From Dichotomocladium elegans (Eukaryota > Mucoromycota > Mucoromycetes > Mucorales > Lichtheimiaceae), in NCBI GenBank assembly GCA_025716815.1, contig JAIXMN010000029.1, positions 369,982-433,981 on the forward strand: DNA of 64,000 nt. Direction: 5' to 3'. The position numbers and the translations under genes were made by a program. The notes under the pieces were generated by a model that worked only from the letters and a program-made list of their open reading frames with translations, ran no database searches and was not told the origin of the DNA. Positions 38,477 to 52,799 of the stretch are shown one piece after another. How positions within the stretch are numbered: the first letter of the stretch is position 1; every line of letters begins with the position of its first letter.

Positions 38477-40514
38477 TGTCCTGTGTGGATGTGCTGGAAT
38501 AGTGGTTGGTTGTATTTGGCAAAAGGGTAAAATGAGCTGAGTTGCCCAGAATTTGCTACCTGGCTGAAATGAATTTCTGTGGCCTACCGTCGGCCTAAGA
38601 ATGTCTTGCGATTAGAGAGCGAAAGAATTCTCTCTATATGTAGCTCAGGACCAGATGAACGAACAACGTCTTCCGTACGCAACATATCCTCTCCATCTAC
38701 GTACCTTTTGATAGAGGGGTTACTACCCTCTTCGAAGCATCCCTGTGGGATATTGTGGATGCCAAAGCACGCCGCCAAAAACCTCTTGGTCCACAACATC
38801 GATTGAAATTGTCCGGTTTACCATACCTACTCCTCCAGTTTTTGTTGGCAGTTTATTTAGCAGCAGATCAAAACCATTAGATTGCGTTTAGTGTGAGAAA
38901 GTACGCTGTAGGAGAACTTCATATAATAATACGGCTACATGATGAAAACGGAACCGTCGACCAGACCATGTTGAAAATACAGCAGTAAACCCGATCCGAC
39001 CTGCTCACGTAAGGTAACGGTTGCTGTTTTCCCCCACATCGATCACCTATATGCTGCATCCATTCTTCTTCAACAGACATCAAACCGCGGAGAATGCACG
39101 GCGTTGAGCCATTCGGGTTGAACAGATCTTACCATTTTGTAAACTGCACACTTAATGATCAATTTGACGCCTAGCTCCATCTGTTATTATCGAATACGGT
39201 TCCTGGAATTGAAATGGCTGCCACTCCAATTAAAAACACTCCCGCTTGGTTTATTTACCTCGTTGTTTTTGGGGAACCAGAAATACCTGTCCAGATGTCA
39301 AGTTCAGTGCTCTCGTGAGCACAACAGGACTAATGTGTTCTGTTTTCGTTAATGATATTCAATCTGGATACCCCTATATTCGGTGACTGTTCGTCTTCTT
39401 GAAGAATGTAGCATTGACGAGGACCCTGTAGATAGTTCTGCGAATTTTAGGTCCACGGCCCGTCTGCAATATACCATGTTGCCGAATGCAGTCTAATCGG
39501 ATATCAATTTCCATGCAACCTGTGATCGACGGAATGAGGAGGCATACCAGACAGTGGAAAAGCCACGAGCAGGCGAGGAAATACCTATCTGGCTGAGCCT
39601 TGATATTAAAGTAGATGCCTCAATCTTGGTATTGATAGTTTTAGTCGGTATCAGCACTTTGCAGAATAACATGTGTGTCCTCTAGAATCTATTAGCTGTG
39701 TAGAGATCCAATCCATCCCTGGGATGGTCAACTTTATATTTTGCTCCACAAAGCCGTGCTTCCATGAAGCTTCCCTACAATTTGTGAAGATTTTAGGACT
39801 TGCTTTTCGGCTGGTAATGTTACTCTAAAGAGCTCGGGCGGCACATTGATGATATCATATCAGCCGCATTCATTTTGTATCCGCGCATTCAAAGGTAATC
39901 AGTCTCGTGGCCATTGAACAGTGCTCCGATACTGGAAATTTCAAGATGGTACGATGTTACTCCTGGATAATCATGGACATACAACGTTCATAGATGAACT
40001 TTTCAAGGTTTGATTTCATAATTCATTTTCTACTCGATCTCTAGCCACTTCGATGTAACGCATGTACTCAGTTTTCTAGCCTAAAAATAAACATTGCTGG
40101 GGAATAATGGCTTTAGCATACTCAACGATTTCCTCGCTCATGCATATATTTGGTGTTTTTCTCGCCTATTGACATTAATTAGTGCATCCCACCGTCACTC
40201 TTGCAAGATATGCTACACTGATATCTGTTGAAGGCTCTACGCTCCAATCGATCACGTAGTCATAGGTTCTCTGCACACCTGCTCACCGATAGATTGGGTC
40301 TACCCATTGTAACACAACAGAAATCAATCTGTGTTAAGCTGGAAAAAAAAATTAAGATGGAATGGCCTATGCAAAATATACGGGCCAAGTCACGGAAGAT
40401 CGGATTGTCTATCCCGGACCTCTCCCCAAATTAGGACCCGAAAATCTTTTACTTGTGTTTCTCTCTCTCCCTCTCTCTCGCACAGACAGCTATTCCCTAA
40501 CTTAGCATCCCACC
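38477..40514. other. Intergenic region, 2 kb, nothing firmly recognised
   Basis: Open on both strands at about 38580-38806 but without a recognisable family. The rest is AT-rich and without motifs. It should contain the SPO7-like and DIM1 promoters. Old transposon debris is possible. Confidence 0.45.
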
Positions 40515-41755
<1,241 letters not shown>

Positions 41756-42003
41756 TTATTGCTACGCTTTACTTCATGTTCTCTTGCATATATACACATA
41801 TATAATCACTCTCTTATCACCCATGATTTCGTTTTCCGAGGGATGCATCACAATCGACCGGTATTGCTGTTCATATAGACATAGGAGGAGTGATTGACTG
41901 TAGTCTATACAATGTATGTACATAGGACAGAGAGTACACTATTGGTATCATAATTCATGGCAAGCTTGTATTGCCGTACAAATTTGAGGTTTATCGAATC
42001 TAA

Positions 42004-42792
42004 TCAGTCCATCTTTAATGCTTTTGGGTTTGCGTACTCGTACATAAGCTCTGGATGGTGGATATGGTTAATACAAATCGCAATGGGTGGGAACAATGAT
42101 GCATGATACCCTACATTACCTTGAAAGGATTTTTCCAGTGTCATTCCTATCTCATGGTACCCCATCAGTGCGCAATGTCTGGCTAGGGCTCTTAAGAATA
42201 TTTCGTCGCTGCGATAGTGAGGTACAAGGTCTAGTAGGCGCCGGATATCTCCTTCTTGGCATAGTTCTGGCATATGGAACAAAAGAAGCGTTCCTGGGCC
42301 TTTGTATAGACCATGGACATCGGTTGGCTCAAAACCCACTGTAATATGAAAGAATGATGGTCCTAAGCCAAGTCGTTTGCGTATGCGATCTCCAAAAGGC
42401 CAATGAAGAACATGGTAAAATGCGCGAGCATGGTCTTGCTTCACTTCAGCAACCCCGAGGCCGACAGGCGGTTCCCAACAACCGGCATCTCCGAACTCCT
42501 TTACTAAAAAGCGAACAAGTTCGCGCACTAGCTTCACCTTTTTCTTTCCGGAGGGATCGATTCCGGCTGCTTCAACGGCTGCTTTTATCTCCCTTGAATT
42601 TATAACCGTAACATGATGATGTGCATGCCCGTCTCGCTTGATCCGATTCTCAATGAAGTGACTCGGGATATACTTTGCACTATCAATCATTTGATTCGCA
42701 ATCGCCTCAATGATGTTTCCTTCGAGTGATACAAAAGCAAACGAGGGTTTTACAACGAGATCGGCCGTATCATGAGCGTTAGGGTCGTCCAT
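42004..42792 (-). CDS. 2H-phosphoesterase-like protein (possible RNA-repair type)
   Basis: Intronless, 262 aa from the ATG at 42792 (MDDPNAHDTADLVV). Two H-x-T motifs about 100 residues apart, HAHHHVTVINSREI and GPSFFHITVGFEP, are the hallmark of 2H phosphoesterases, which act on 2',3'-cyclic phosphates and related RNA ends. FVKPSFAF-like openings and SHFIENRIKRDGHAHHH precede the first motif. The frame is open further upstream to an ATG at 42990; that longer form would add 66 residues containing one hydrophobic segment (VFWLCLICISAFAGLL), which would make it membrane-anchored. The downstream ATG is preferred because the extension is otherwise Arg/Pro-rich and leader-like. It resembles fungal proteins annotated as Swiss Army Knife RNA repair-like; substrate unknown. 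Convergent with DIM1. Confidence 0.75.
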   Translation of the reverse strand: MDDPNAHDTADLVVKPSFAFVSLEGNIIEAIANQMIDSAKYIPSHFIENRIKRDGHAHHHVTVINSREIKAAVEAAGIDPSGKKKVKLVRELVRFLVKEFGDAGCWEPPVGLGVAEVKQDHARAFYHVLHWPFGDRIRKRLGLGPSFFHITVGFEPTDVHGLYKGPGTLLLFHMPELCQEGDIRRLLDLVPHYRSDEIFLRALARHCALMGYHEIGMTLEKSFQGNVGYHASLFPPIAICINHIHHPELMYEYANPKALKMD

Positions 42793-42990
42793 GCTGTGCG
42801 AGAAAGGGAAGAGACGGAGAAGAGGGAGGAGCGGACTCGACTCCACCCGTCCTCTCCACCGCCTAAGCAGTCCAGCAAAAGCTGAGATACAAATTAGACA
42901 CAGCCAGAACACCCCACTCAATTTCTGCGTTTTCCCAAAGGACTTCAAAGATGGCTTTTTGATGACCAAGTGTCCCTGCAACGGCCACAT

Positions 42991-45900
42991 TGTTTAAACC
43001 CATCGCATGCCCGCCTGTCTGCCCGACTGCTCATACTACTGCCGACAGAACCGTTGGTTAGATATTGACAAATTTCCTTTTCAAGGATGAGTGAAATGTT
43101 CATGGCGTTGTTCTGTTTTCCTGTGCACCACCCCCTGATGACGTCTGGTACTGTGTGTTCCTGCATATCCCACAATAAATAGTTTTCACGGAAAGTCAGG
43201 TCAGACAAAATATGCGGAACTTCTTTCCCCGCCCTACAGGGAAGAAAATGCAATCCATTTCCATGACTATTGCTCATCTTTCGGTCATAGCAACACATGT
43301 ATCGCTTGCTTGTCAGGCTGAATTAGCGACGACCCCGAATATGTAAGCTGCCATTCTTTTGTTCAGATTATGGCAAACACATGGGAACAGGTAAATAGGT
43401 CCTGTCGAGTTTTTTCATAAGTCGATTTTCATCCATATTAGTCCCAGTTCCTACAAGTTCATTTGTCCTTGGTTTATCTTATTCTCATCAGTTTTCCACT
43501 TTTATCCGAAATGTATTAGCAAGCGCATCCTTCACTTTCCCAAATCCAAGCTGGTCTTATGGTATGCACAGCGATTCAAGTGGCGCGGCCCTCAGAGTCA
43601 TTTTATGCCAATTGGATGTCCAGTGCCTTACACAATCAAACGACTTTCCTCAACAGGAAGAAACCACGGAACCCGAATGCATGGCATTAGTACGGAGCCT
43701 TCCCATTGCTCCACTTGTTTGTCCCCAGGAGCACACCCGCCATGCACACAAACCACTTCGCCTAAAAAGCCATTTTATTATTAACGAATACTACGAGGTC
43801 ACATCGCACGATAGATTCTGACGGCCCAAAGCTACAACTACACCGTAGTACAAAGGAAAGGCGTTGAAAATTAGGATATCGCCGCCCTGAGCCATTAAAT
43901 TCCCAGGAAGTAAACCCACTTGGCTTTGGCATACTCCTAAGAGTCCAACGAAATGGCAACGACATTGACTAGTAGTACAAGATAAAAAATCAACATTTCA
44001 CATGAAAAGGGAGAATTATCTGCGGTTCAGGCGAACGCCTCATGGTAGTCATCCCAAAATATTTTCGTCGTCCTTTCTATCTCACATTCATCGCACGACA
44101 GGTGTTATCAACGTGTGTCTCCAATGCCAGTGATGCAAATCTACAGCCAAGGAATACGGAGAACTCCATGCGATAAACATCGAACATCCAGATGATGTAT
44201 GGACAACAGACATATCTGCTTTACTAATATCCGAAACAGGTAACCGAAAGCTTTTGATCTCACTGAGTTCGTTACACAATGGGTAGTAACCGCTGCTTTG
44301 TCATATTTCGACTCGGAAACATCGCTCAAGTCCTTTTATAAGATAGGGCACTTAGGCACAGAGTCTCCAGAGAGCTTATCAGCGGCAACAGACCAAATTG
44401 CAAATCTCAAGCCATGAACGCTATATGTCAACGTCTAGGGATATAGCTGTCGACCACTAGCGTCGAGTACCCACAATCCAAAGGACTAGTCTAGTCATAA
44501 GACAACATAGAACCATCAAAAGGGCAGTGATGATCTATGCTGGGCTTACATAAGCCCATTGGGATCAATTTCTTCTCCTCGTTGCGTTGGCGTAGATACC
44601 ATAAGTAAACATCGACGGACAAACTACCCTTTGAGATCATGCTTGGCCGTATGCCCCTGTTACGCACATGGCAGCTCCCTGAGAGCTTTCCATAGCAGGT
44701 TTACATAACACATTAGGCTGGATCGCATACTTAAACCATCGCTTGCTATCTGATAGACGCAAAGTCCACGTTAAGGTACAACAGACATATCAGCGACAGA
44801 AGAAAAACTACGGTCCAGGCAAACGGCCACAACCAAATTCCAAATTGTTGGTCTAGTCTTACACATCAAAGTTACTGGTACACAGCATTTCCCAAATCTA
44901 CGTTCTCAGGACTTTGGAGAATCGCCATAATAAATAACAATAACACGAGTTCAAAAACACAGTCATCAAACAACAATCCTACGCGGACGTAACAACAAAC
45001 GGCAACCAACTCTACAAGTACACATCCAATGTTCCTTTTTATGAGGGAGATAAGTAGTAATCCGAACTTCTTATCCTCTTATTCGGAAAACAGACTGAAA
45101 TATGGTGATCTTTTTTGGTGGCTCAGAATGGGACTTAGCTTACAGACCCCATGACCTATCCAATATAAGCTTTTTTCATCCCCACCCCTCCGTATTGACA
45201 TTATTTCCACTTACACCACATAACATACGCGCTGTGCGATGAACCTTACTACATCCCTCTCACTTTTCATTAAGTTTCTACTACCGATCGTCAACGAAAT
45301 CCTTATCTGAATCTTTTTCCTCTGTTCTACTGATTATCCTTAATACTTTTCTCACCGTACCCTTTCAGGCATACATATAATATATTGCTTTGTTTTTCCA
45401 CATGATTTCTTTTGGTTTACCTCTTCTTGACCTTTGAGCTTCTTGTCTTGTGTTATTCGATCTTTCTTTTCTCTTCCATATTTCTCCTCTTCCTCTCCAA
45501 CCACCATTTCAACTTTTATACATTCCACAACGGAAGCATAAAATATATATATGTATATTACGAATCATTGACAGCAACGGTATCTATCAATAAATAACCA
45601 AAACACTATAAATCCGAGAGTCGCCTGCTCCAAACCCTTTTTACAAATGCTTCTATTTGGCATAATCAACTACTTCGAGGAGCAACTATTTATCGTTCCA
45701 TTTCTTATCTACTTTATACAGATACCCAAATATTATACGCAATAATTGATGGGCTATCTTATTACGAAAATGCTACACAATCGTATTTTGCTGCGACAAC
45801 ATTTGTGCCATTCGCCATGGCTATCGTTAACCGCCTAAATACATGCGAGGCATCTATCGCATTAGAGCTCACTTACCACTTGAAATGCTGGCAGTAGCTG

Positions 45901-47150
45901 CTATCCTTACCGCCAGAGGTCGCAAACACCACCTCCTTCCATCGTGCGAATTATGTGTACCCCTCTCTGCCAGTTTTTACCATCTGTTCTTTACATATGT
46001 ACTATTTTTCACAATTGTATTCACATGGTTATATTATTTACTATTATTATCATCCAATGCCTGGCTTTAGTAAACCTCAATAGCAGTAGTATATATAGGC
46101 TGATCAATTCATAAAATTAAGAGGACATCTCTTCTATTCGGCTTTATATCTGGCCAAGGTCTACCCGCCAAAAATAAACAGCGCGTCCGATTGGCTGGCT
46201 AGTACTTCCCGGAAACAAAATCGAATGTCTTAGCTGTCACGAAGCGTCAAAAGGAAGCTGCCGCCCTTGCCAATCCCGACATGACCATAATCGACGTCAA
46301 AATTATGGAACTTTGACGATGGCTACGGATACATCGCAGAGAAACCCTGGTCTCGAGGCGAACAACCAAAGGCTTCTGGAGAAACGAGTCTCCCTGCCCT
46401 TGTCCGTGCTTACCTTGGGAGGAAGGGTGCTGCCTTCGCCCCAACCACGCAGCACAGCGAACACCCGGGGCAAGCGAAGGATATTACCTGCATCTCATAT
46501 GATAGTTAGCGATATCGCAGATGGCAGCATCAGGAAAGGTAAATTTAACAGTTGTAATATTTAAGCGGTAGAAACAGTGCACATTCATTACTGAAAGGAA
46601 TACAACGTGCGCCTGCCCATTGCCATGATATAACAGGGCTTGTAAGCTAACTTCCAAAATAAAAATATCAGATTGAAAAGCTCAATAAGATCAGTTTGCA
46701 GCTCCAAAACGTCTTGGCCCTTACTTTTGTACCAAATTATATCTGTTTACCACAGTTATCACTATTATGACTTCACCTATCTGACCCATCTGCGGCATCC
46801 ACAATCATCAGCGTACCAGCCATCGCGATTGTCTGGTGAATCCTGCACCATTGACTGCTCGCACTCAAAACGAGGATATTCTCAGCCAGGAACAGGACGA
46901 AGATCCGAATTACAAGATGCGAGCTGCTATCAGTTTGATCATTCACGGCGCCCGCATGGTGATTGTCTAATGAATCCTACCAACATTGGCCAGGGTGCTG
47001 CAATAAAACCACCGGTTAATTTAAAGCTTACCCTTTGATCAATTATACAGGCAAGTAACCTCCTACATATAAGCTGTAGGTCACGCATCACAATATTACT
47101 CGCGGTACAAGCGGTATAGAGCCGGAAAACATTACTATGGACTGATAGGT
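42991..47150. other. Gene-poor AT-rich region, probable transposon debris
   Basis: About 4 kb without any gene I can support. Short frames (for example 43564-43821, 45843-46070 and 46313-46564 plus) lack motifs and splicing logic. The right end grades into the Helitron relic. Confidence 0.45.
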
Positions 47151-49420
47151 GCAGAATGTGGCCATTGACATGCGCGCATGTGATTGAGGAGCAGGTCTCA
47201 ACATCCTCTATGACCTCACCACGGTCTTCACTCTGTTGTTCTCAAGATACAGTGAGTCTTCTTGGATTGAATCCCACATTCCACAAAGTCAGGCGTTTGC
47301 TACATGGAATTGATGCGCGCCCCAAGGCTTCCGCAAGCACATTCACGCATACAATAACGCTTTAAGCTTCACTTCAATGGATGTCAATATGGACCATTCT
47401 GTCGCGAACTTACATGGAGGTACTTACAACTTCCGAATTCATGGAAGCATTTACCACCAAATTGGTTCGCTATTTCCCGCGAATGAGAAGAATCAACCAG
47501 CGTTTGCACAAATCTATGTGCATGATCCAGGGACAGAGCTTCAGGTACATGAAAATGTCAATAACGTGCCCTGCACCGTGAGAATCTCGAAGAACTGGAG
47601 GATATGATGCATCTTATAAACCTTTGCTGAATCCTTTAAAAGATGGCTGAGATTTTACGTAGTGATACTGACTTTTGAGATGCCATGATTGTTAGGGTTG
47701 GAAGCCTCCCAGATCCGTGCCAGTACAATCGACAAATGATGCTGAAATCGGCATTTTTAAGGTTGATAATCCTGATCAAGAAAGACATTGGAATCCGGGA
47801 TAGTATTATAAGATCACGGAACAATGAGCTGCAGCAAATTCAGAGATGCCTCGCCTCTATGATACACTTCATTATGTGCTAATATTTCCTGAACGTCCGT
47901 TGACACCGAATTTTGGTAACTATTGGTGTTTCTCATATGCTTTGAAACCTGTATTAAAGATAGCAAAGGGTGGACTATTGAAGCGCGAAGTCCAGAAGGT
48001 ACCAAAACCATAGTCATGGATTTGTATAGGTACCGTCCCATGGTTTGCGGCGATGACGATGACGCTGAGAGACATGATCTTCATCGTTTCGGAAAGATGT
48101 TTCAGCAATCCATTGTGATAACCATGCAAAGATGGATTGGGGTTGTTTTAGTTATATCCGCCATAACAAAACAGATTATGCGCGGATCTTTATAGTGGTG
48201 TGGTAGATGACATGCATCTCCGTGATAACGACATGAGTAATGTTGGAAAGAGGGCGGTTTTGCCTTCGCCATTCTACTACGGTCCTCGACACATGCAGCA
48301 GCAGCTATAACAAGATGCAATGGGCGTCGTACGCCGCTTTAGTAAATGCGACCTCTTTGGCACATTCACCTGTAACCCATGTTGGCCGGAAATTCAGAAT
48401 GCATTTCTTTTCGGACGATCGGCGTTAGATCTGCCTGGTATTACTGCGTGCGTGTTCCGCTTGGAATTGAAAGAACTTGTAAATGGCCTTACCAAAGAGC
48501 GATCCTTGAGTCATTGCACATCTACAGACTGTAAAAGGAGTCCAAAAGAGGGGTTTGGCACACGCGCATACCCGGCTGATCCTTCCACGATAAGCCCTTG
48601 ACAACGACAGTCGTCGACAACGTTGTTTCTGTAGAGTTGCCAGATAGGGAAAAGTTATTGGACGCGCTACTATTGAGAGGCGCATGATACATGGGCAGTG
48701 TGATGTGCTGAACCCGAATCCCCGTGCATGAATAATGATATATGCACCAATCGATTTCCAAAGGATTTCTCTGATGAAATACAATTGAAACGAGGATGGC
48801 GGCTATCCAATCTACCGTAGAAGACGTTATCCACAAGGTGACACTGTGGAAAGGCGGGGATATGGGCTTGACAATAATTGGGCTGTTCCCCACAACCTTT
48901 TCGTATGCAAAAAGTACGATGTTCATATCAACATTGAGACTTGCACATAGATTACATCATCGAATAGTGCAAGTAATTGTATAAAGTCCATGACTGCGCA
49001 TCGGTGGTGGTCACACATCAGCAGCCTGGCACAAATGCAACAAGTAACGATGATCCTCATATGGGCAAATTCAACAGTACCTTGACATCCGTTGGTTCTC
49101 TGCACCAGAGACGTGTTGGCGTATTTTTGGCATTTCGCTGTATTAGGGATTTTTCGGCATACCAGAGCTTGGGTGCGCGCTTGCATGACGAACAACTGGT
49201 GTATGATGACAATTAACAAAGCCCAACGACAAATATTTGAGACAGTGGGCCTATACCTGCCTGAGACCAGTATTTACCGATGGTCTTCTATATGTGGTTA
49301 TATCTCGAGTTCGCATACCGTCACATATACCAATCCAATGGATCGAGAAAATTCAATACTCCCGAAAGGCGAGATCATTACGCACGAAATATTTTATACA
49401 ACGAAGTGCTTATTAGCTAT
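47151..49420 (+). mobile_element. Decayed Helitron (Rep/helicase-like polyprotein relic)
   Basis: Plus-strand fragments in order. About 47325-47607 reads HIHAYNNALSFTSMDVNMDH, GGTYNFRIHGSIYHQIGSLF and NQPAFAQIYVHDPGTELQVH, matching the Helitron-like N domain. About 47800-47882 carries RDSIIRSRNNELQQIQ. About 48230-48500 reads NVGKRAVLPSPFYYGPRHMQ, QLQDAMGVVRRFSKCDLFGT, FTCNPCWPEIQNAF and LPGITACVFRLELKELV. Further remnants extend to about 49400. Several frame shifts and stops separate the parts, so it is inactive. No SF1 helicase motifs and no clear Helitron termini (TC start, hairpin-CTRR end) were located. Confidence 0.8.
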
Positions 49421-51600
49421 ATTATCCTTAAAAATACATTTTTCACATATCTTCCTGTGCCTATATATATATCACACGTATAGATTTTTATTATTATTAT
49501 TATTACATACAGCTATTTGATGCATCGTGTTCATAGATGAAATTCCATGCCTTTCATTATTCTAAATATTCTACAACTCATTGCGATAATTCTTGTGGGT
49601 GCGGGGGCTTCGACTCCGCTGTTGCAACAGTCGAGCGAAGCAAGATGTGTTGCTAGTAATCTTCTAAATGATTATATTAGATAAGCCTCTGTTTGTTGAT
49701 CGACGGTCGTATGTAGTCCATTCACAGATCAATGTCCCTTGCAATTTGGGAAGTTTGGTACCTACAGATGAAATGACTGAAATTCATGCAATGGCCAGCA
49801 TTGTCATTCCTGAAGTCAGCAATTATCTGTCTAACGTGCCATTGTCAGCCCCTCCGGGTGGTCGAATACTCTGAAATGTAGAGCGTGGGCTGGCAGAGGT
49901 GGTCAGTCATTGGAGGGGTGAAAAGGGCTAGGATAAAAACTGGGTCACCTGAATTTCGTAGCCCGCGGATTATGCAAAGACGCACCCAGCAGTGGCCCGT
50001 GTGGGTGGGGTGGGAAAGGGAGTAAATTCTACCACAACTCCCCCTTTGAAAAAAGGGGGTATAAAAAGGGGCCCTTTTCCCCAACTTTTCGTCTCTCTTT
50101 ATCCTTTGGGCCCGTTTGGGTACGTTCTCTCCCGCCGAGAGTCCCCTTCCCCACCCCTCTCTCTACCCCCTCCCCTTCCCTCTACCCCCTCCCCTTCCCC
50201 TATCTCCCTCTCGGCCTTTCCCATCGTACCTTGATGAGTCTGGAGGATCTCTCCGAGGACGCATGATTGGCGCCAGTCATGCAGAGGAGAGGGGATACAC
50301 AGCAGCCGGCCTTCACGTGGCTATCCCTGTTACGGGGCTCTCTTTTGAGGACCTCAACCGACGGGCTGCTCAGTTAATGAAAATGAAATCCCCAAAATAT
50401 TTAAACGAAAACAAAAGAAGTAAACGAAAATCTTTTTTAATTTAAAAATGAAAACGAAAAATACTCGAGTGTGTGTATGTGAGCGTTGTGAAGCGGCATG
50501 AATAAGATCAAGCTGATGGTGCAATGACGGGAGGCGTTGCCCTACTATGGGCCATCATGTGTAAATCCTTTCGGCCACCATAGTTCCCCTAAGTTGTGAA
50601 ATATAGAGTTGCTGCTCATCTGGAAATTGTCATGGGAATGTTAGAGTGCGCTTCTCGGTGATTATATCTAATATGACATGATGGTCCGATGTATAAAAGG
50701 AATCTGGCTGCCAGCAGGACTTTTGGCGTAAAAACCTGCTACCATGTCAAGCGTCTAATCCAGTATAAATCTTCATATTTTTTATAAAAGATGGAAGAAC
50801 CTGCTACCCGCCTTCTTTTACTGTTACTCTTTGATCGTCGTTATCGACTATTTGTGGCGGAATAACTTTGGCCAGCATAAGGACGAGTTGAGCGGCGATG
50901 CCCTTTATTGCAATTAGATATAAGAATATTTTTACTGGAGCTGAGAATGAACCGATGGGGATCTTGAAGTTTGCCGTAATGACTTAGGTAATTAGTGAAC
51001 GGAGCCGTAGAAATAAATGCAGTCGAACTAATCAATGCAACAGGAGTAATAAATGCAATCCAAAGAAAGGGGGTCTTGTGGGGGTCAGAATCGGACGCTC
51101 TCGAATAATCCTTTTTTGGTTACGCCAATGGAGCTTCCTGATTGGTTGAAGGACTTATTTGCGGCACAGTAGCCTATAGCATCGACTCAAGCGTAACAAT
51201 AGAAATAGATAATGACGGATAGATGCTGTTTACAGTATAGGATGACTTGAATTCCCGAGGGAAAGTAATACATTGGGATTGGTGATGTGCTGGAGATGTT
51301 GACAGAAAAGGATACTTTTGGGCAAACGACTGGGATTGGTCGGCGAGTTTTGTTACGATGTCCTTATCGTATGACTGATAGATCAGTTGCTAATGATAAT
51401 ACTTTTGATATTGCTGTTGTAAGTGGTTGTTTTTTGCTATGGATATTCATATATATATGCTCAATATAAATAGCTCTATGAATGATGTGGAAGATATTAT
51501 CAAGAGAACTTCTAGTAATTGCCAGTGTCAAAAGGAAAAGCTTCTAGGAAGAACCAGCTGAGTCTAAGTCAAAAAGGTCACTTGACCTATGTCGACTTTT
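49421..51600. other. Repeat-rich intergenic region with a promoter-like GC/TATA cluster
   Basis: A TATTAT-type run lies at about 49484-49503. At about 50038-50075 a purine/pyrimidine-symmetric segment contains GGGTATAAAAAGGGG, followed by a long CT-rich tract to about 50225, looking like a strong core promoter without a recognisable gene. A frame at 50228-50445 (G-R-M-I-G-A-S-H then TAAGLHVAIPV) is unidentified. About 50826-51150 resembles 56376-56700 in short blocks (see findings). Confidence 0.45.
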
Positions 51601-51738
51601 TATCAAACCTTGATAAAAGACGACATTTGGTAGATGATGTCCAGGGGTTCATCGCAAGAAAATTTTCAAAAAACAACATTCTAACGGCACCGTCTTCAAG
51701 ACAATAACATTTCCGATTCAAACGAAGAGCAAAACACG

Positions 51739-52614
51739 ATGACCAACTCCAAGGCGATTCTCGAGGCGATGCAACAAATGCAAGCATGGCAAAGAAACCA
51801 ATGCCCGGCGCGAGGAATCCAAGCGCCGTTCGACCCCCAGCATGAAGGCCAAACTAGTTCAGCCTGACCTCTTTCGCGGTGATCGCTCGTCTTCAGCCGT
51901 GGAAGCTTGGTTACATACCGTCGATAAGTACGTCGATCATGCCGAACTCAGCGACCATGAAAGCTTGGTCTACGCTTCGACGCTGACTACGTGACGATGC
52001 TGCAACATGGCGGCGACACCTGGAAATGTCATTCAGTCTAGATGCCGACACCAGCCAGACGTCCATGGCGTGGGAAGACTCTTGTGCGGCCATTCGTGGC
52101 GAGTTCAAGCCACGCATCTACGCCCAGGTAGCCCGCAGTGATTGCATTCCGGGTATTACGCTGGACCTGCCAGGAATGGATCAGGGGGCTGCAACCGATG
52201 CGTTTATTCACAGACTCGAGTTGGGTCGCTCGCCTCCCTGTCCTGATGAAGGAGCCATCCACTCTGCTTGCCCCGTATAATGATGCCGAGTCATACGAAG
52301 CGGTGAAAGAGTATGTCGCCGGAAACGATGATCCTACGGGGCGCCACTACTCGGATATCCACTGCCCAGCATTACGTCCTGCTCCGATCAACGGCCAACA
52401 GGCTGAGGGTCCCACGCCAATGGATTCAGATGCGATCAACCGCCGTTCTCAAGGCACAACCAGATCGCACCAGCAAAGTTGCCCTCACCGCTGTTACAAC
52501 TCTGATAGTCGTGGCCATTTTGCTTGTACTTGTCCGCCGCCGCGCTATTCTCGATCTTGTTCGTCTGATAAGTTTCTGCATGGCGATTTAAAAGCCAACG
52601 CGCGTCAGGAGTAG
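51739..52614 (+). pseudogene. gag: Ty3/gypsy gag, broken
   Basis: Capsid-like pieces in shifting frames: PDLFRGDRSSSAVEAWLHTV then DKYVDHAELSDHESLVYAST, TWKCHSV and related segments, and EFKPRIYAQVARSDCIPGIT. A zinc knuckle near 52480-52535 reads CYNSDSRGHFACTC; the second Cys of the expected C-x2-C is Ser. Stops at about 51990 and elsewhere prevent translation as one protein. Confidence 0.7.
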
Positions 52615-52799
52615 AGGAAGTCCTTCCGCGCACACATCCATCCCTCAACCTGGTCACCCAAAACTCAACGCCCTGCCCCAGATTGTCTGCTGGTCTGATT
52701 GTCCCTGCAGAGGAACCGCACCCACCGGAGAGACCATTGATCCATTTGTCTGATGATTCCTCGGTCGACCAAGACGAGGATGATCGAAAAGCACTTGCC

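Noticed and set aside
38579..38806. Frames open on both strands
   Set aside because: Neither shows a family motif or plausible splicing; kept only as a note in the intergenic entry.
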